Counted from the first letter of the stretch, positions 19,045 to 29,277 are shown. The stretch is DNA of 64,000 bases from Nitratidesulfovibrio sp044433065 (GCA_044433065.1 JAWXUA010000001.1:10035-74034); one strand, 5' to 3'. Program-made: numbers and translations. Notes: generated from the sequence alone by a model not told the origin.

Positions 19045-20886
19045 TCACCGTTGCAATGTGGGGTTTTGGTCGCGTCGCGAAACCCACCAATCGATAAAGT
19101 TATATGTGATACCAGCAGGTGCTGGCTCTATACCGCGGAAGCGAGCTTGCACAATAGGCAAGGCATATGGCGCATAGAGGAAGCAATATGGCTGGTCTTC
19201 ATGCAATAAAACTTGAAAGCGGTCGTAAAGCTTTTTGCGCTCTTCAAGCGAGAGTGCGCGTCGTCCTTTTTCTAATACTTCATCTACTTCAGAATTGCTA
19301 TAGCCAATAAAGTTAAGTCCCCCTTCAAATGCCTTGGAGGAATGCCAAACTTCAAAGGAATCAGGGTCTTGCCCAATGGACCATGCTAAAAGAACAGCGT
19401 CAAATCGTCCTTTATTGACAAATTCTTTAATAAAGGCGGCCCACTCCACAGTGCGAATTTGCACTTTTATGCCAATTTGCTTGAGTTGACTCTGAATAAT
19501 TGTCGCGGCTTTGATGCGCTGGTCATTGCCTTGATTGGTTAAAATGGTGAAGGCAAAGGGCACGCCATCTTTATCGAGTAAGCCGTCGCCGTCAGTATCA
19601 CGCCAACCAGCCTCCGCCATGAGCGCACGTGCCATGTCTGGGCTATACTCATAGGGAGTAATTTCCGTATTGTAGACCCAAGTTTTAGGCTTGTAGGGAC
19701 CAATGACAGGCTCGCCCATACCAAGTAAAACTCCCTTGACTATGCCTTCTCGGTCAATGGCGTGGGTTAAAGCTCGGCGAACCTTTGCATCGGTAAAGAA
19801 TGGGTGACGTAAATTATAGCCAAGGAACGTATAGCCAAAGGATAAATACTTGTATTTATTCCACTCTTCTTGCCATTTTTGGGTATTGGTTTGGCGTAAA
19901 TATTGTTGTGGCGAAAGCCCCATCATGTCCAATTTTCCTGCTTTTAATTCCAAGAACATGGTGGCATTATCGGGAATGATGCGATAAATAACGTCGCTGA
20001 GCAGTGCTTCGCCTTCAAAATAATTTTCTACAGCTTTTAAGATAATATGGCTACCAACTTGCCATGTATCCAAAGAATATGGGCCAACTGCAACTGGTTT
20101 TCGTGCAAAAGGATGTGTTGCAAGCGCTTGCCCTTCCACACCTTCTAAAATATGGCGCGGCATAATAGCCTGCATCCAGCTGACGAGAGCGCGGGCAAAA
20201 GGCTTATCATATTCGACTTCAAAGCTGTAGCGACCTGTTTTGGTAAAGCGTGTTACCGCTAAAAAATCTTCTGCGTAGGCTGTGGGTGTTGTTGGGTTGA
20301 TGATAATATTATAGGTAAATTCAACGTCATCGGCCGTCAATTCTACGCCATCTTCCCACATAATGCCTTTACGTAGGACAAAGCGTAATAGCCTGCCATC
20401 ATTGAGAACTTCATAGGACTCAGCTGCCCATGGTTCAATTTTCAGGTTTTTGTCATAACGTAAAGGCGCCACAAAAAGCATGCTTGCAATTTCATGGGAA
20501 GCGGAGTCTGTGGCTAAAAATGGGATGAGCGTAGATGGTTCGCCGATGCTACCCATAACTATGTGCCCACCCTTTTCAGGCGTTGCTCCGTTTTCTGTTT
20601 CGATAGCAGAGCTGTGAGTGCTTTGTGCCGCACTTTCGCTATCTGCCATGCTATTCTCTGCTGAAATGTCTATATTTCCGTGATTTTTTACATTTATTTG
20701 AGTTTTTTCATGCTTTTCTTCATTTTCATGCTGAGAAAGAAGCAATTCACTACGATGCTCGCTTGCCTTTTCTGCTGTGTTTGCGCTATTATCACAAGCA
20801 ACCAAGATAGGAAGCGTGAGAAAGCTTATGCATACAAAAAGCTGTAGATATAAGCGTGGCATGTTTTTTAAAAAAATAGATGTCAT
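19045..20886 (-). CDS. Peptide-binding lipoprotein of an ABC transporter (SBP family 5)
   Basis: A DppA/OppA-type extracytoplasmic solute-binding protein, 613 residues from the ATG at 20886, which has GGAGAGG just upstream. The N-terminus is a lipoprotein signal ending in PILVAC. A long Glu/Ser/His-rich linker (about residues 25-90) leads to the binding domain: IGEPSTLIPFLATDSASHEI, LRKGIMWEDGVELTADDVEFTYN, VRRALTHAIDREGIVKGVLLG and a calcium-like DTDGDGLLDKDG loop. No permease or ATPase gene is nearby. It is co-transcribed with relA/spoT, an arrangement seen in some Desulfovibrio-like genomes. Confidence 0.88.
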   Translation of the reverse strand: MTSIFLKNMPRLYLQLFVCISFLTLPILVACDNSANTAEKASEHRSELLLSQHENEEKHEKTQINVKNHGNIDISAENSMADSESAAQSTHSSAIETENGATPEKGGHIVMGSIGEPSTLIPFLATDSASHEIASMLFVAPLRYDKNLKIEPWAAESYEVLNDGRLLRFVLRKGIMWEDGVELTADDVEFTYNIIINPTTPTAYAEDFLAVTRFTKTGRYSFEVEYDKPFARALVSWMQAIMPRHILEGVEGQALATHPFARKPVAVGPYSLDTWQVGSHIILKAVENYFEGEALLSDVIYRIIPDNATMFLELKAGKLDMMGLSPQQYLRQTNTQKWQEEWNKYKYLSFGYTFLGYNLRHPFFTDAKVRRALTHAIDREGIVKGVLLGMGEPVIGPYKPKTWVYNTEITPYEYSPDMARALMAEAGWRDTDGDGLLDKDGVPFAFTILTNQGNDQRIKAATIIQSQLKQIGIKVQIRTVEWAAFIKEFVNKGRFDAVLLAWSIGQDPDSFEVWHSSKAFEGGLNFIGYSNSEVDEVLEKGRRALSLEERKKLYDRFQVLLHEDQPYCFLYAPYALPIVQARFRGIEPAPAGITYNFIDWWVSRRDQNPTLQR

Positions 20887-21056
20887 TTGAGCCTCTCCTC
20901 TCTTGCCAAAATCATCGATTTCAGTATTGTACATAACGTCATTGTTTGCAATGGCTTTTACAAGCTACAAAGACTGGGATGCCCCACGGAAAAGCTTTGG
21001 GCCCCGTGTACATGGTTTACTTTGCTTAGTGACGGGCAAATAGGCAATGTTTTTTT

Positions 21057-21064
21057 GCTATAAT
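21057..21064 (+). promoter_or_regulatory. Extended -10 promoter
   Basis: TGCTATAAT is a consensus extended -10 box, 48 bases before the SNF2 gene start. The -35 region is poor, as expected for extended -10 promoters. Confidence 0.5.
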
Positions 21065-21111
21065 TTGTCATTACTAGCCGCATTTGTTTTTTATGAAGGA
21101 GCACAACACTG

Positions 21112-24100
21112 ATGGAGAATAATCAGGACCGCCTTGTCCGTTCGCTGTTACAAGATTTTACACAGCATGCCGTTCCCGAGTATATTCTTGAGGGCGGTAA
21201 GGACATTTTTACGCAAGGTGGTGTGCAAAAAATTAGTGTGAACAAAGGTGCTACATCATGGGAGATTGATGGTAGCATTCAAAGCGACGACTTCCAAATT
21301 TATAAGCCTAAAATTACGTTAAATTTGTCGGATAAGCGCACTGAATATATGTGTAATTGCTCGGACTCATTCTCTGGGATTTGCCGACATGTGGCAGCAA
21401 CTGGCCTTAAAATGCTGTCAACATTAGATATTCCTGAAGATAGTGATGTGCCGGCCCCTAAGCCACGTAGCGAATGGCGCCAAAGCTTTCGCTCCTTCTT
21501 TGCCACCGAGCTTGAGCCAGAACCGGGCAAACATTATTTAATTTTCCGTTTTTATCCAGAACCGGGGCGTCTCATTGTCTCCTTCTTCCGTGCGCGGCAA
21601 AATAAAACGGCTTTATCTTCTGTACACAACGAAGTCACCCTCTTGCAAATCATTAATAATCCTGACTGGTCTGAATTGTCACCACAGCTTGTAAAAGTTG
21701 CGCTGCAAATTGGCCGATATGTGGATTATTACGGTCATAGAGTCGAAGTTCCTGATGGCCTCATCTCATGGTTTTTCTGGGCCATTCGCCGAGAATATTA
21801 TTTATTCTGGATGGATACAGAAACACCTTGTCGCGTGGAAAGCACGTCTATGGGCCTTAAGTTACGTCCAGACTTTGCAGGTGAGGGGCTCTCTTTTGAC
21901 GTCATGCTTCAACGCGATGGGCACCCTCCCTTCTCTATCTTGCAAGAAGATAGTGATGCTACGTTCCATGGTCAAATGCCTATGTGGGTTTGCTGGAACC
22001 GCGGTTTTTATCCTGTGCAAACGGGTTTACCTCCACAAATTGTACAAGAACTTATCCGCCAGCCACCGCTTATTCCACAAGAAGAGACTCCTGAATTCCT
22101 TGATCGCGTTTGGACACATATCCCTGCATCTGCGCTCTATGGCCAAGAAGAATTCTTGACGCTCATGGAGCCGATTTTCCAGCCAGCTAGCTATAATCCA
22201 AAGCTTTTCTTGGATGAAGAAGGGAGCCTCCTTACCCTTGAGGTGCAAAATATTTACGAAACTTTGCAGGGTGATTTTTATCTTGCTGGGCCAAACCCTG
22301 ATTTTCAGACTGGGAGCTATGCTTTTGAAGGCAATACCTTCCTTATTCGACGCAATCAGTCTGAAGAAGGCGCGCTCATTTCTCTGCTCAATGAGATGCA
22401 CTTTCAGCCAAGGACAAGCCGTCTTTGGTTTTTAGAGCCAGAAGAAGCCATCACGTTCTTGCTTGATGCGTATCCTCGACTTGTGGAGCGGTACCGTGTT
22501 TATGGCGAAAAAGCCTTGTCGCGGTATAAAGTTCGCTTATCTCAGCCAGTTATCACAGCTAATGTTGAGAGCAATGAGGAAGAAAAGTGGTTCAACCTTG
22601 ATATTGAAGTTGAATACGATGGCCAACGCGTGCCCATTGAAAAAATTTGGCGCGCATGGACCCAAGGTAAGCGATATGTTCAGCTTAAGGATGGTTCGTA
22701 CACAAGCTTACCTGAGTCTTGGCTTGAACGTATTGCTCATAAATTACAGGCACTTGGACTTGACCCAAGTAAGCCACCGCAAAAGCAGTTCCAGCAATTT
22801 GAGGCACCAGTCCTCGATAGCTTGCTCGATGATTTGCCAGATGCAACCACTGATGGCTTCTGGAATACTTTGCGCGACAAAATCCATACCTTCAATGAAA
22901 TTAGGCAGATAGATACACCTGCTGGCCTGCAAGCGACTTTGCGTGAGTACCAAAAGCAAGGCTTGTCCTATCTTAATTTCTTACGCGAATATGGCTTTGG
23001 CGGTATTCTTGCGGACGAAATGGGTCTTGGCAAAACTGTACAAACCCTTTCTTTCATTCAACATATGGTTGAAATTGGTCTCAACGGGCCAAATCTCATC
23101 GTTGTTCCAACATCTGTTTTGCCGAACTGGGACCGTGAAGCAAGCAAATTTGTACCGAACTTGAAGCGTCTCATTATATATGGTACGCGCCGTGAAAACA
23201 TGTTTAAGCAAATAGATTCGGCTAATCTTGTTATCACGACATATGCCCTCTTGCGCCGCGACTTGGAAGTTCTGCAAGAGCATCCATTTAACTCCATTAT
23301 TCTCGACGAAGCACAGAATATTAAAAACCCCAATACCATTACGGCAAGGGCTGTGCGTCGTATCAATGCGGATATGCGTCTTTGTCTGTCTGGTACTCCA
23401 ATTGAGAATAATCTCTTTGAGTTGTGGTCGCTGTTCGAATTCCTCATGCCAGGCTTCCTTGGTTCGCAGCACGCCTTCCAGCGCGGCATTATTAAGCCCA
23501 TTAAAGATGGCGATACTGAGACTTTGGACTATTTGCGTACGCGTGTACGGCCATTTATTCTGCGCCGTACCAAGTCTGAAGTTGCTAAGGATTTGCCACC
23601 AAAAGTGGAAAATACCTATTTTTGCGCCTTGGCCGAAGAGCAAGCCGAACTGTATACAGCCTTGGCCCGCAAGCTCAAGGATCAGGTGCTTGCCGACGTG
23701 GACGAAAAAGGCATTGCCAAAAGTCAAATGTCTATTCTCGACGCGCTGCTCAAGCTGCGCCAGATTTGTTGCCACCCACGCTTGCTCAAGCTCGATATGC
23801 CAGGCTTCACCACCAATTTGCCATCTGGTAAATTTGATGCCTTTAAGGATATGATTACGGACATCGTGGAAGAAGGTCACAAAGTTCTGGTGTTCTCGCA
23901 ATTTGTGCAAATGCTGCATATCATCCGTTCGTGGCTACAAATTGCGGAAATTCCTTTCTGTTACCTTGACGGTACCAGTAAAGACCGCTTTGAACAGGTA
24001 GACAAGTTCAACAACAGTCCCGATATTCCAATCTTCCTTATTTCGCTCAAAGCTGGTGGTACTGGTCTTAACCTTACGTCCGCAGACTACGTCATCCACT

Positions 24101-24330
24101 ATGATCCATGGTGGAACCCTGCTGTGGAAAGCCAAGCAACTGACCGTACCCACAGAATTGGTCAAACAAGACAGGTATTTAGCTATAAGCTTATCTGTCA
24201 GAACACCGTTGAAGAAAAAATCCTCAAATTGCAGGATATGAAGCGCGGTGTTGCTGAGGCTATTATTCCGGGTCAAGAAGCTTGGAAGTCTTTGACTCGC
24301 GATGATCTTGAAATGTTGTTTGATATTTAG
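21112..24330 (+). CDS. SWIM zinc-finger SNF2-family helicase
   Basis: A 1072-residue Swi2/Snf2 ATPase that translocates on double-stranded DNA; bacterial members are linked to transcription recycling or DNA repair. A SWIM zinc finger near residues 80-96 (CNC then CRH) precedes a long bacterial-specific middle region. The ATPase core begins near 605: LREYQKQGLSYL, Walker A ADEMGLGKTVQT near 633-644, DEAQ near 732, LSGTPIEN, and the C-terminal helicase lobe with LISLKAGGTGLNLTSAD and QATDRTHRIGQTR. All ATPase motifs are intact. It stands alone with its own extended -10 promoter and terminator. The start has GGAG 12 bases upstream. Confidence 0.92.
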   Translation: MENNQDRLVRSLLQDFTQHAVPEYILEGGKDIFTQGGVQKISVNKGATSWEIDGSIQSDDFQIYKPKITLNLSDKRTEYMCNCSDSFSGICRHVAATGLKMLSTLDIPEDSDVPAPKPRSEWRQSFRSFFATELEPEPGKHYLIFRFYPEPGRLIVSFFRARQNKTALSSVHNEVTLLQIINNPDWSELSPQLVKVALQIGRYVDYYGHRVEVPDGLISWFFWAIRREYYLFWMDTETPCRVESTSMGLKLRPDFAGEGLSFDVMLQRDGHPPFSILQEDSDATFHGQMPMWVCWNRGFYPVQTGLPPQIVQELIRQPPLIPQEETPEFLDRVWTHIPASALYGQEEFLTLMEPIFQPASYNPKLFLDEEGSLLTLEVQNIYETLQGDFYLAGPNPDFQTGSYAFEGNTFLIRRNQSEEGALISLLNEMHFQPRTSRLWFLEPEEAITFLLDAYPRLVERYRVYGEKALSRYKVRLSQPVITANVESNEEEKWFNLDIEVEYDGQRVPIEKIWRAWTQGKRYVQLKDGSYTSLPESWLERIAHKLQALGLDPSKPPQKQFQQFEAPVLDSLLDDLPDATTDGFWNTLRDKIHTFNEIRQIDTPAGLQATLREYQKQGLSYLNFLREYGFGGILADEMGLGKTVQTLSFIQHMVEIGLNGPNLIVVPTSVLPNWDREASKFVPNLKRLIIYGTRRENMFKQIDSANLVITTYALLRRDLEVLQEHPFNSIILDEAQNIKNPNTITARAVRRINADMRLCLSGTPIENNLFELWSLFEFLMPGFLGSQHAFQRGIIKPIKDGDTETLDYLRTRVRPFILRRTKSEVAKDLPPKVENTYFCALAEEQAELYTALARKLKDQVLADVDEKGIAKSQMSILDALLKLRQICCHPRLLKLDMPGFTTNLPSGKFDAFKDMITDIVEEGHKVLVFSQFVQMLHIIRSWLQIAEIPFCYLDGTSKDRFEQVDKFNNSPDIPIFLISLKAGGTGLNLTSADYVIHYDPWWNPAVESQATDRTHRIGQTRQVFSYKLICQNTVEEKILKLQDMKRGVAEAIIPGQEAWKSLTRDDLEMLFDI

Positions 24331-24395
24331 GGCTTCCAAAGAGATTACGTAGTTTTCCTACGATAGTTCTTTAGCTAGCCTACTCTCTCTACTAA

Positions 24396-24433
24396 CACAG
24401 GCTTACGCTTTATTGGCGTGAGCCTGTTTTTTT
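24396..24433 (+). terminator. Rho-independent terminator
   Basis: Stem CAGGCTTACGC/GCGTGAGCCTG followed by seven T. It closes the SNF2 gene and marks the left border of the A+T-rich polysaccharide locus. Confidence 0.9.
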
Positions 24434-24469
24434 ATGTGGAAATGAGGACAACAAAAGATGGAACTATAC

Positions 24470-24498
24470 TTGGCATATACATCTATATCGGATAATTA
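24470..24498 (+). promoter_or_regulatory. Possible promoter for the STAS/flippase pair
   Basis: TTGGCA and TAATTA are separated by 17 bases, 33 bases before the STAS gene. The -35 is good and the -10 fair. Confidence 0.4.
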
Positions 24499-24530
24499 TG
24501 TAGTAATGTTACGATATAAGCGAGGTATAT

Positions 24531-24989
24531 ATGAGTCAAGATATGAGTATTACAAAGAAAATTGTGGATGATTGCGTAATCATATCGTTACAAGGTCGCA
24601 TAGAAGAAAAAAATATACCGTCAATAAAAGAGCATTTACAAATAACGTGGAAAGAAGACACTTGTGGCGATGAAGAATGTGAGAGAAAGGACTTGGATAA
24701 TCCACAGACTAAACATTCTTACTCAACTATTATTGATCTTTCAGAAGTGACCTATCTTGATAGTGTCATGTTGAGCGTTCTTGTTGAAGCACTCTATCAA
24801 CATGAAGAGCATGGCGGTCATTTATGTATAGGCGGTGTAAACAACGAAGTGCGGATGATACTAGAACTTTTGCAGCTTCATAAAGTAATTTTAGTATTTC
24901 CAGATCAAAGAACAGCTTTAGCACATAGTAAAAAAGAGATTATTGCTCTTTCTCACATCGAAACTGCAAGACAAAAAAACAACGTATAA
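24531..24989 (+). CDS. STAS-domain protein (anti-anti-sigma type)
   Basis: A 152-residue STAS-domain protein. The core strand-helix reads TIIDLSEVTYLDSVMLSVLVEALYQ, with the Ser of LDS at the position phosphorylated in SpoIIAA-type antagonists. It is followed by GGHLCIGGVNNEVRMILELLQLHKVI. A 20-residue charged loop containing DTCGDEECERKD interrupts the usual fold near residues 42-62. ATG with GAGG five bases upstream. It leads directly into the flippase gene. STAS proteins in polysaccharide loci often regulate expression or assembly; the partner kinase or phosphatase is not in this window. Confidence 0.82.
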   Translation: MSQDMSITKKIVDDCVIISLQGRIEEKNIPSIKEHLQITWKEDTCGDEECERKDLDNPQTKHSYSTIIDLSEVTYLDSVMLSVLVEALYQHEEHGGHLCIGGVNNEVRMILELLQLHKVILVFPDQRTALAHSKKEIIALSHIETARQKNNV

Positions 24990-25016
24990 TGTAAAATACA
25001 GTATAATGATATTACT

Positions 25017-26930
25017 ATGAAAGACTTGCACGCAAAAATACGTTTTGGCTCTCTTGTCGCTATAGCCGCAAACTTTGTGTACCTGTTTAGTCGTTTAGGT
25101 ATCACACCTTTTATTTTGTCCTATGTGACCCTTGCTGCATATGGTTTATGGGCCTTTTGTTTTGTGGTCCTATCGTATGCAGGTATGTCTGCTTTTGGTA
25201 TACATAACAGCTATATAAAGTATACTGCAGAATATTTTCATGCACAAAAATTGGATAAAATTAATGGGCTTTTTTCCACTGGCTTGATGGTTATGGGTGG
25301 ATATTCCATACTCTTTTTTATTGTCCTTGTGTTGGCGTCTTCTTGGATTATTGGTCTTTTTGACATAGATGCGGAGCTTGTGCCTTTAGCAAGGTCTCTT
25401 TTAATCGGCACAGCTTCAGTATTTCTCATTGATCTCACGCTTGGGGCATTTAGGGCTATTTTGGAGGGCTTACAAGAAATAGCCCTGAGCAAAACAATAT
25501 GGCTTATATCAACTTTGCTTGAAGTTGTTTTGATAGTTCTTTTTTTGCGTGCTGGACTAGGGCTTATGGGTGTCATGTATGCTTACATAATGAAGACTCT
25601 TGTGGACGTTCTGGCTCATATACTGGTCGCATTCCGTATTTTACCGAGTTTAAAAATTGGTATTTCATTGGTCCATAAACAGTACTATAGAGAGCTTTTC
25701 GTCTTTGGTGGAAAGGTACAAGTACTTGGATTATTAGGAATGTTTTTAGGAAGTTTAGATAGGATTATCATTACAAGTATACTTGGCTTGAGTGCCACGG
25801 GCTTATACGAAGTAGGTCGAAAACTTCCTTTCACAGCTAGGAGTATCACAGGAGCAGCAAGCACGCCATTTCTGCCCGCTGCTTCAGCCATGAAAGGAGT
25901 TTGGAGAAATAAGGATGGGCATGAGCTTAGTAATAGTCACAAGATACGTGGCCAAAAATATATTTTTAATAGAATTTGGCACTATAGTTCTCTTTGTATT
26001 ACCACTACAGTAGTTGGCATAGTCGTTCTTATCTTTACCTTTTATCTATTGAATTTTAGTAAAGGGCAAAATTTATCGACACATTTCATAAGTAGTTTTT
26101 TGGTGTCAATTGAAGATATTTTCAATAATACAATATATATGCGATGTATTGACTATATACAACACAATTTTGCAAATAATATTTTCGTGTATGTTGCGAT
26201 TTGTATCTTTACTATACTGTGTATTATTTTGTTTGTTGCTAGCATGTTCAAGCAAAAACAGATATTACAACGTAAAAACTATTATGATGCACCAGAGTTA
26301 CGTAGTCTTTATTTGCAAGCATCTCGCTATATCAATATTTTGAATGTAGTCATTTATGGATTTATTATGGCAACAGCACCGCAAGTACTCTATGCGTGGC
26401 TTGGTGAAGGCTACAGCCTTGCCCATACCATATGCGTTGTTATTGGATTGCTCTGCGTAATACACCTTGCCACACTCCCCTGCTCTGCCATGATGAGGGG
26501 TATTGACCGATCTGGGCGAGAATTAGAAGCTATACTTATCAATATGATACTATTTCTACTGTGGAGTTCTATCTGGACTGTGCATTATGATATTATGGGA
26601 ATTGTATGGGCTTTTACTTTAAGTACAATTGTTAGTTCAATGTACTTTTTAATACGAACAAATGATGTTTTTACTGTAAGTTCTCATGAATACATAACAA
26701 TATGTATTAAACCTGCGATGTATCCAGCATTGATAGCGTGCTTTATTGCTTTAATGTCAAGCTTATGTGATTTTATTTTCCCTAATTTAGGCCGTCTAGA
26801 GACTTTAGGTATTGTTATTATACTAGGAGTTCTCTATCTTCTAATGTGTGGCATTGTTCTGTGGCGATATTGTTTAAGTTCTGAAGAGTGCACTGCAATA
26901 TTAGAAACTATAAAAAGAAAAAAACGGTAA
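25017..26930 (+). CDS. Wzx-type polysaccharide flippase
   Basis: A 637-residue polytopic membrane protein of the MOP/Wzx group that would flip lipid-linked repeat units to the periplasm. Many hydrophobic segments run from residue 12 to the end; internal landmarks are FLGSLDRIIITSILG and GRKLPFTARSITGAASTPFLPAASAM. It is longer than usual (about 420-480). The extra length is an insert of about 120 residues after the seventh or so helix, containing two added hydrophobic stretches around residues 325-410. The start has no clear ribosome-binding site. It converges on the reverse operon, 20 bases away. Confidence 0.75.
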   Translation: MKDLHAKIRFGSLVAIAANFVYLFSRLGITPFILSYVTLAAYGLWAFCFVVLSYAGMSAFGIHNSYIKYTAEYFHAQKLDKINGLFSTGLMVMGGYSILFFIVLVLASSWIIGLFDIDAELVPLARSLLIGTASVFLIDLTLGAFRAILEGLQEIALSKTIWLISTLLEVVLIVLFLRAGLGLMGVMYAYIMKTLVDVLAHILVAFRILPSLKIGISLVHKQYYRELFVFGGKVQVLGLLGMFLGSLDRIIITSILGLSATGLYEVGRKLPFTARSITGAASTPFLPAASAMKGVWRNKDGHELSNSHKIRGQKYIFNRIWHYSSLCITTTVVGIVVLIFTFYLLNFSKGQNLSTHFISSFLVSIEDIFNNTIYMRCIDYIQHNFANNIFVYVAICIFTILCIILFVASMFKQKQILQRKNYYDAPELRSLYLQASRYINILNVVIYGFIMATAPQVLYAWLGEGYSLAHTICVVIGLLCVIHLATLPCSAMMRGIDRSGRELEAILINMILFLLWSSIWTVHYDIMGIVWAFTLSTIVSSMYFLIRTNDVFTVSSHEYITICIKPAMYPALIACFIALMSSLCDFIFPNLGRLETLGIVIILGVLYLLMCGIVLWRYCLSSEECTAILETIKRKKR

Positions 26931-26950
26931 AATAAAATATTTTATGTGAT

Positions 26951-28495
26951 TTATTTTTGTAGGTCTTTCATATGTCCCCAGCCATATCGTAGAAGACCAA
27001 AAAGAATTCTGCAGTCTACGCATGCGTCGTTTGCATGGGCATACCATATCGCGTGAATATATTTTTCAATAGATGTCATTGGCGCCCTGCTAAGCCCGAA
27101 CCAAGGTGGCAATAATCCATTTTTGTTAGTATGCGGATTGCTGTAATTTTTCTTTTTGAGCCACTCCACCGCTTGAAGACAGTCATGTTCTATAAAAGAT
27201 AATCCAAAAAGAGGGATATCCCTAAGTATGACATTAATAATACTTGGAAAAAATGTCATTATGGGACCATGAAGCCATGGTGGTGCTGATTTACTGACAA
27301 TATAAATGCTTTTTTTTACTTTTTTAGATACTGAGTTACATTGTAACGTCTCTATTTCATCATGCTCTGTATAGTTTATTTGTGCGAAGCTTCTTTTTCC
27401 TAATATCCACTGTAAAAGTATTACTGGTGAAATACATAAGAAAGTAGTCAAAATCACGGACCACACAAGAGAAATACAGAGAACCCTTTTCAAAAAAAAG
27501 ACTTTTTTGTTATGCCGCTGCGACAGTAACGCTATATCATAACTCTTATTTGCCTCGATCAATGTATTAGGTGTAATAACACAAACATCGCTTTCTATTT
27601 GTGTAATGCTTTGACCAATAACGTAAGAATTTTTTATGGAAACAAGTGGTGATATGTAAGTATTTTTAGATATGATACTGTTTTCTATGATAGTATTTTC
27701 ATCAACGATACAGAAATCACCAATGCATGCGTACGGACCAATAGTACAATTTTCACCAATATGCACGTTATGTCCGATGATTGATGGTTGATATAGACGC
27801 ACATCTGAAGCAATACTGCATTGAGTTCCTATAAAAATATCCTTCATATCTGTAATATGCTGCGATGACTGCGATGCTGGAAAATCATCATATTGCTTTT
27901 CATCTCGTAGTAACCAAGGGTACTCACCTTTAAGAGTGTTTTTTGTTGCAGCTGCAATGCTTTTAAGATTTTGTATTTCAAAATATGAGATATATAGAGG
28001 AAGAAATTCTAATTTTTTAGATATGATGAACATATTTTGATCTACATCTTTTGTTTTTGGCATTGCATATGAATGAACTTGATCATGTGATAAAAGACTA
28101 TGTATACTATTGTAAAGATCTTGAGGATTAAAAATACACAGTTTAGTAAAAATAAGCATGCTTTTACTATTGATGATACTATTTGAGTAGGCAACAACAT
28201 CAATTGTATCATCAAGTGAAGCCAATAAGGGAAGAACCTCAATAGTGCACCCCCACCGCTCGCCGTTCCCTAAATGCGACCGTAGTAAGGAAGGATTATC
28301 GTCGCTTATGAAAATAATTTTATCAATACTGAATGTACTATGCTGATTACGTTGACTGTATTCTTGTACTTTGAGTACTTGTTCAATCATATGAAATGCA
28401 ATACTTCTATTACAAAGACTAAGCATAGAAAAATTTATTGTACCATCTTCATTTGACCAAGTAGTATTGCCATCATAATATATAATTACATACAT
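26951..28495 (-). CDS. Nucleotidyltransferase-like/left-handed beta-helix protein with a decayed sugar-transferase tail
   Basis: A 514-residue composite protein. Residues 1-200 resemble an NDP-sugar pyrophosphorylase fold without a visible GxGTR loop. Residues 215-300 are hexapeptide repeats (IGHNVHIGENCTIGPYACIG), a left-handed beta-helix. One membrane segment follows (VLCISLVWSVILTTFLCIS). The tail (FFPSIINVILRDIPLFGL, then GLLPPWFGLSRAP and DCRILFGLL) lines up with the end of polyprenyl-phosphate sugar transferases (LPQLYNVLRGNMSLVGP, GITCFWQVSGRS in the next gene), but the catalytic charged residues are gone. Last gene of the reverse operon. Catalytic activity is doubtful; the family assignment is inference. 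Confidence 0.55.
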   Translation of the reverse strand: MYVIIYYDGNTTWSNEDGTINFSMLSLCNRSIAFHMIEQVLKVQEYSQRNQHSTFSIDKIIFISDDNPSLLRSHLGNGERWGCTIEVLPLLASLDDTIDVVAYSNSIINSKSMLIFTKLCIFNPQDLYNSIHSLLSHDQVHSYAMPKTKDVDQNMFIISKKLEFLPLYISYFEIQNLKSIAAATKNTLKGEYPWLLRDEKQYDDFPASQSSQHITDMKDIFIGTQCSIASDVRLYQPSIIGHNVHIGENCTIGPYACIGDFCIVDENTIIENSIISKNTYISPLVSIKNSYVIGQSITQIESDVCVITPNTLIEANKSYDIALLSQRHNKKVFFLKRVLCISLVWSVILTTFLCISPVILLQWILGKRSFAQINYTEHDEIETLQCNSVSKKVKKSIYIVSKSAPPWLHGPIMTFFPSIINVILRDIPLFGLSFIEHDCLQAVEWLKKKNYSNPHTNKNGLLPPWFGLSRAPMTSIEKYIHAIWYAHANDACVDCRILFGLLRYGWGHMKDLQK

Positions 28496-28516
28496 AGTTC
28501 ACTCTTTTTCTCAATG

Positions 28517-29251
28517 TTAATATGCACCACGTGCAAAAATAACTGCTGGAATAGTTTTTAAAAGTAATTTTATATCAAGCCAAAACGATTGGCTTTCTAA
28601 ATACATCACATCTAAACGTACTTGTTGATTAAAGGACAAATTACTACGTCCAGAAACCTGCCAAAAACAAGTGATGCCAGGTTTAATATTCAGCCTTCTT
28701 CTTTGTTCCAAGGTGTACTCTTCAACTTCACTGGGCAGCGCTGGTCTGGGACCAACAAGAGACATGTTGCCTCTCAACACATTATATAATTGAGGTAATT
28801 CGTCGAGTGATGCTTTACGCAAAAACGTTCCAACACGTGTTATGCGTGGGTCTTTACGCATCTTAAATGTAATTCCATCACTACTTTCATTTATATTTTG
28901 CAATGCTTCTAGTTCATCTTCTGCATCTTGTTTCATGGAGCGTAGTTTATACATTTCAAACAAGTTGCCAAAAGCTCCGACACGTACTTGTTTAAAAAAA
29001 ATTGGGACTCCATCTTCAAGTACAATAGCAAGTCCGCATAAAATAAAGATCGGTGCCATGAGTATCAAAGCAACACTTGATACTATAATGTCGAGTAATC
29101 TTTTTATACATAAACTCAGGTATATAACTATATTCCATGCAAACATCTTATGTTTTTGTCGCACGCGTAAACGCCACAACGACAACCTATTTCCATAAAA
29201 GAAAAGCCATTTTTTACGAAAATCTTTTGTAAACTCTCTACATCTATTCAT
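28517..29251 (-). CDS. Polyprenyl-phosphate sugar-1-phosphate transferase (initiating)
   Basis: The initiating enzyme of the repeat unit, moving a sugar-1-phosphate from a UDP-sugar to undecaprenyl phosphate at the inner membrane. It is 244 residues from the ATG at 29251, which has AGGTG upstream (a GTG six bases earlier is less likely). One membrane/re-entrant helix (DIIVSSVALILMAPIFILCG) is followed by the catalytic core: FFKQVRVG, MYKLRSM, RKASLDELPQLYNVLRGNMSLVGPRP, GITCFWQVSGRS and YLESQSFWLDIKLLLKT. This is the short PglC/WbaP-C type without the four-helix N-terminal domain. Which sugar is used cannot be read from sequence. Confidence 0.9.
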   Translation of the reverse strand: MNRCREFTKDFRKKWLFFYGNRLSLWRLRVRQKHKMFAWNIVIYLSLCIKRLLDIIVSSVALILMAPIFILCGLAIVLEDGVPIFFKQVRVGAFGNLFEMYKLRSMKQDAEDELEALQNINESSDGITFKMRKDPRITRVGTFLRKASLDELPQLYNVLRGNMSLVGPRPALPSEVEEYTLEQRRRLNIKPGITCFWQVSGRSNLSFNQQVRLDVMYLESQSFWLDIKLLLKTIPAVIFARGAY

Positions 29252-29277
29252 AGTCACCTAAACTATAGTATAAAAAT

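Noticed and set aside
22981..23919. 312-codon antisense frame opposite the SNF2 helicase
   Set aside because: It lies entirely opposite intact helicase motifs and encodes no recognisable domain.
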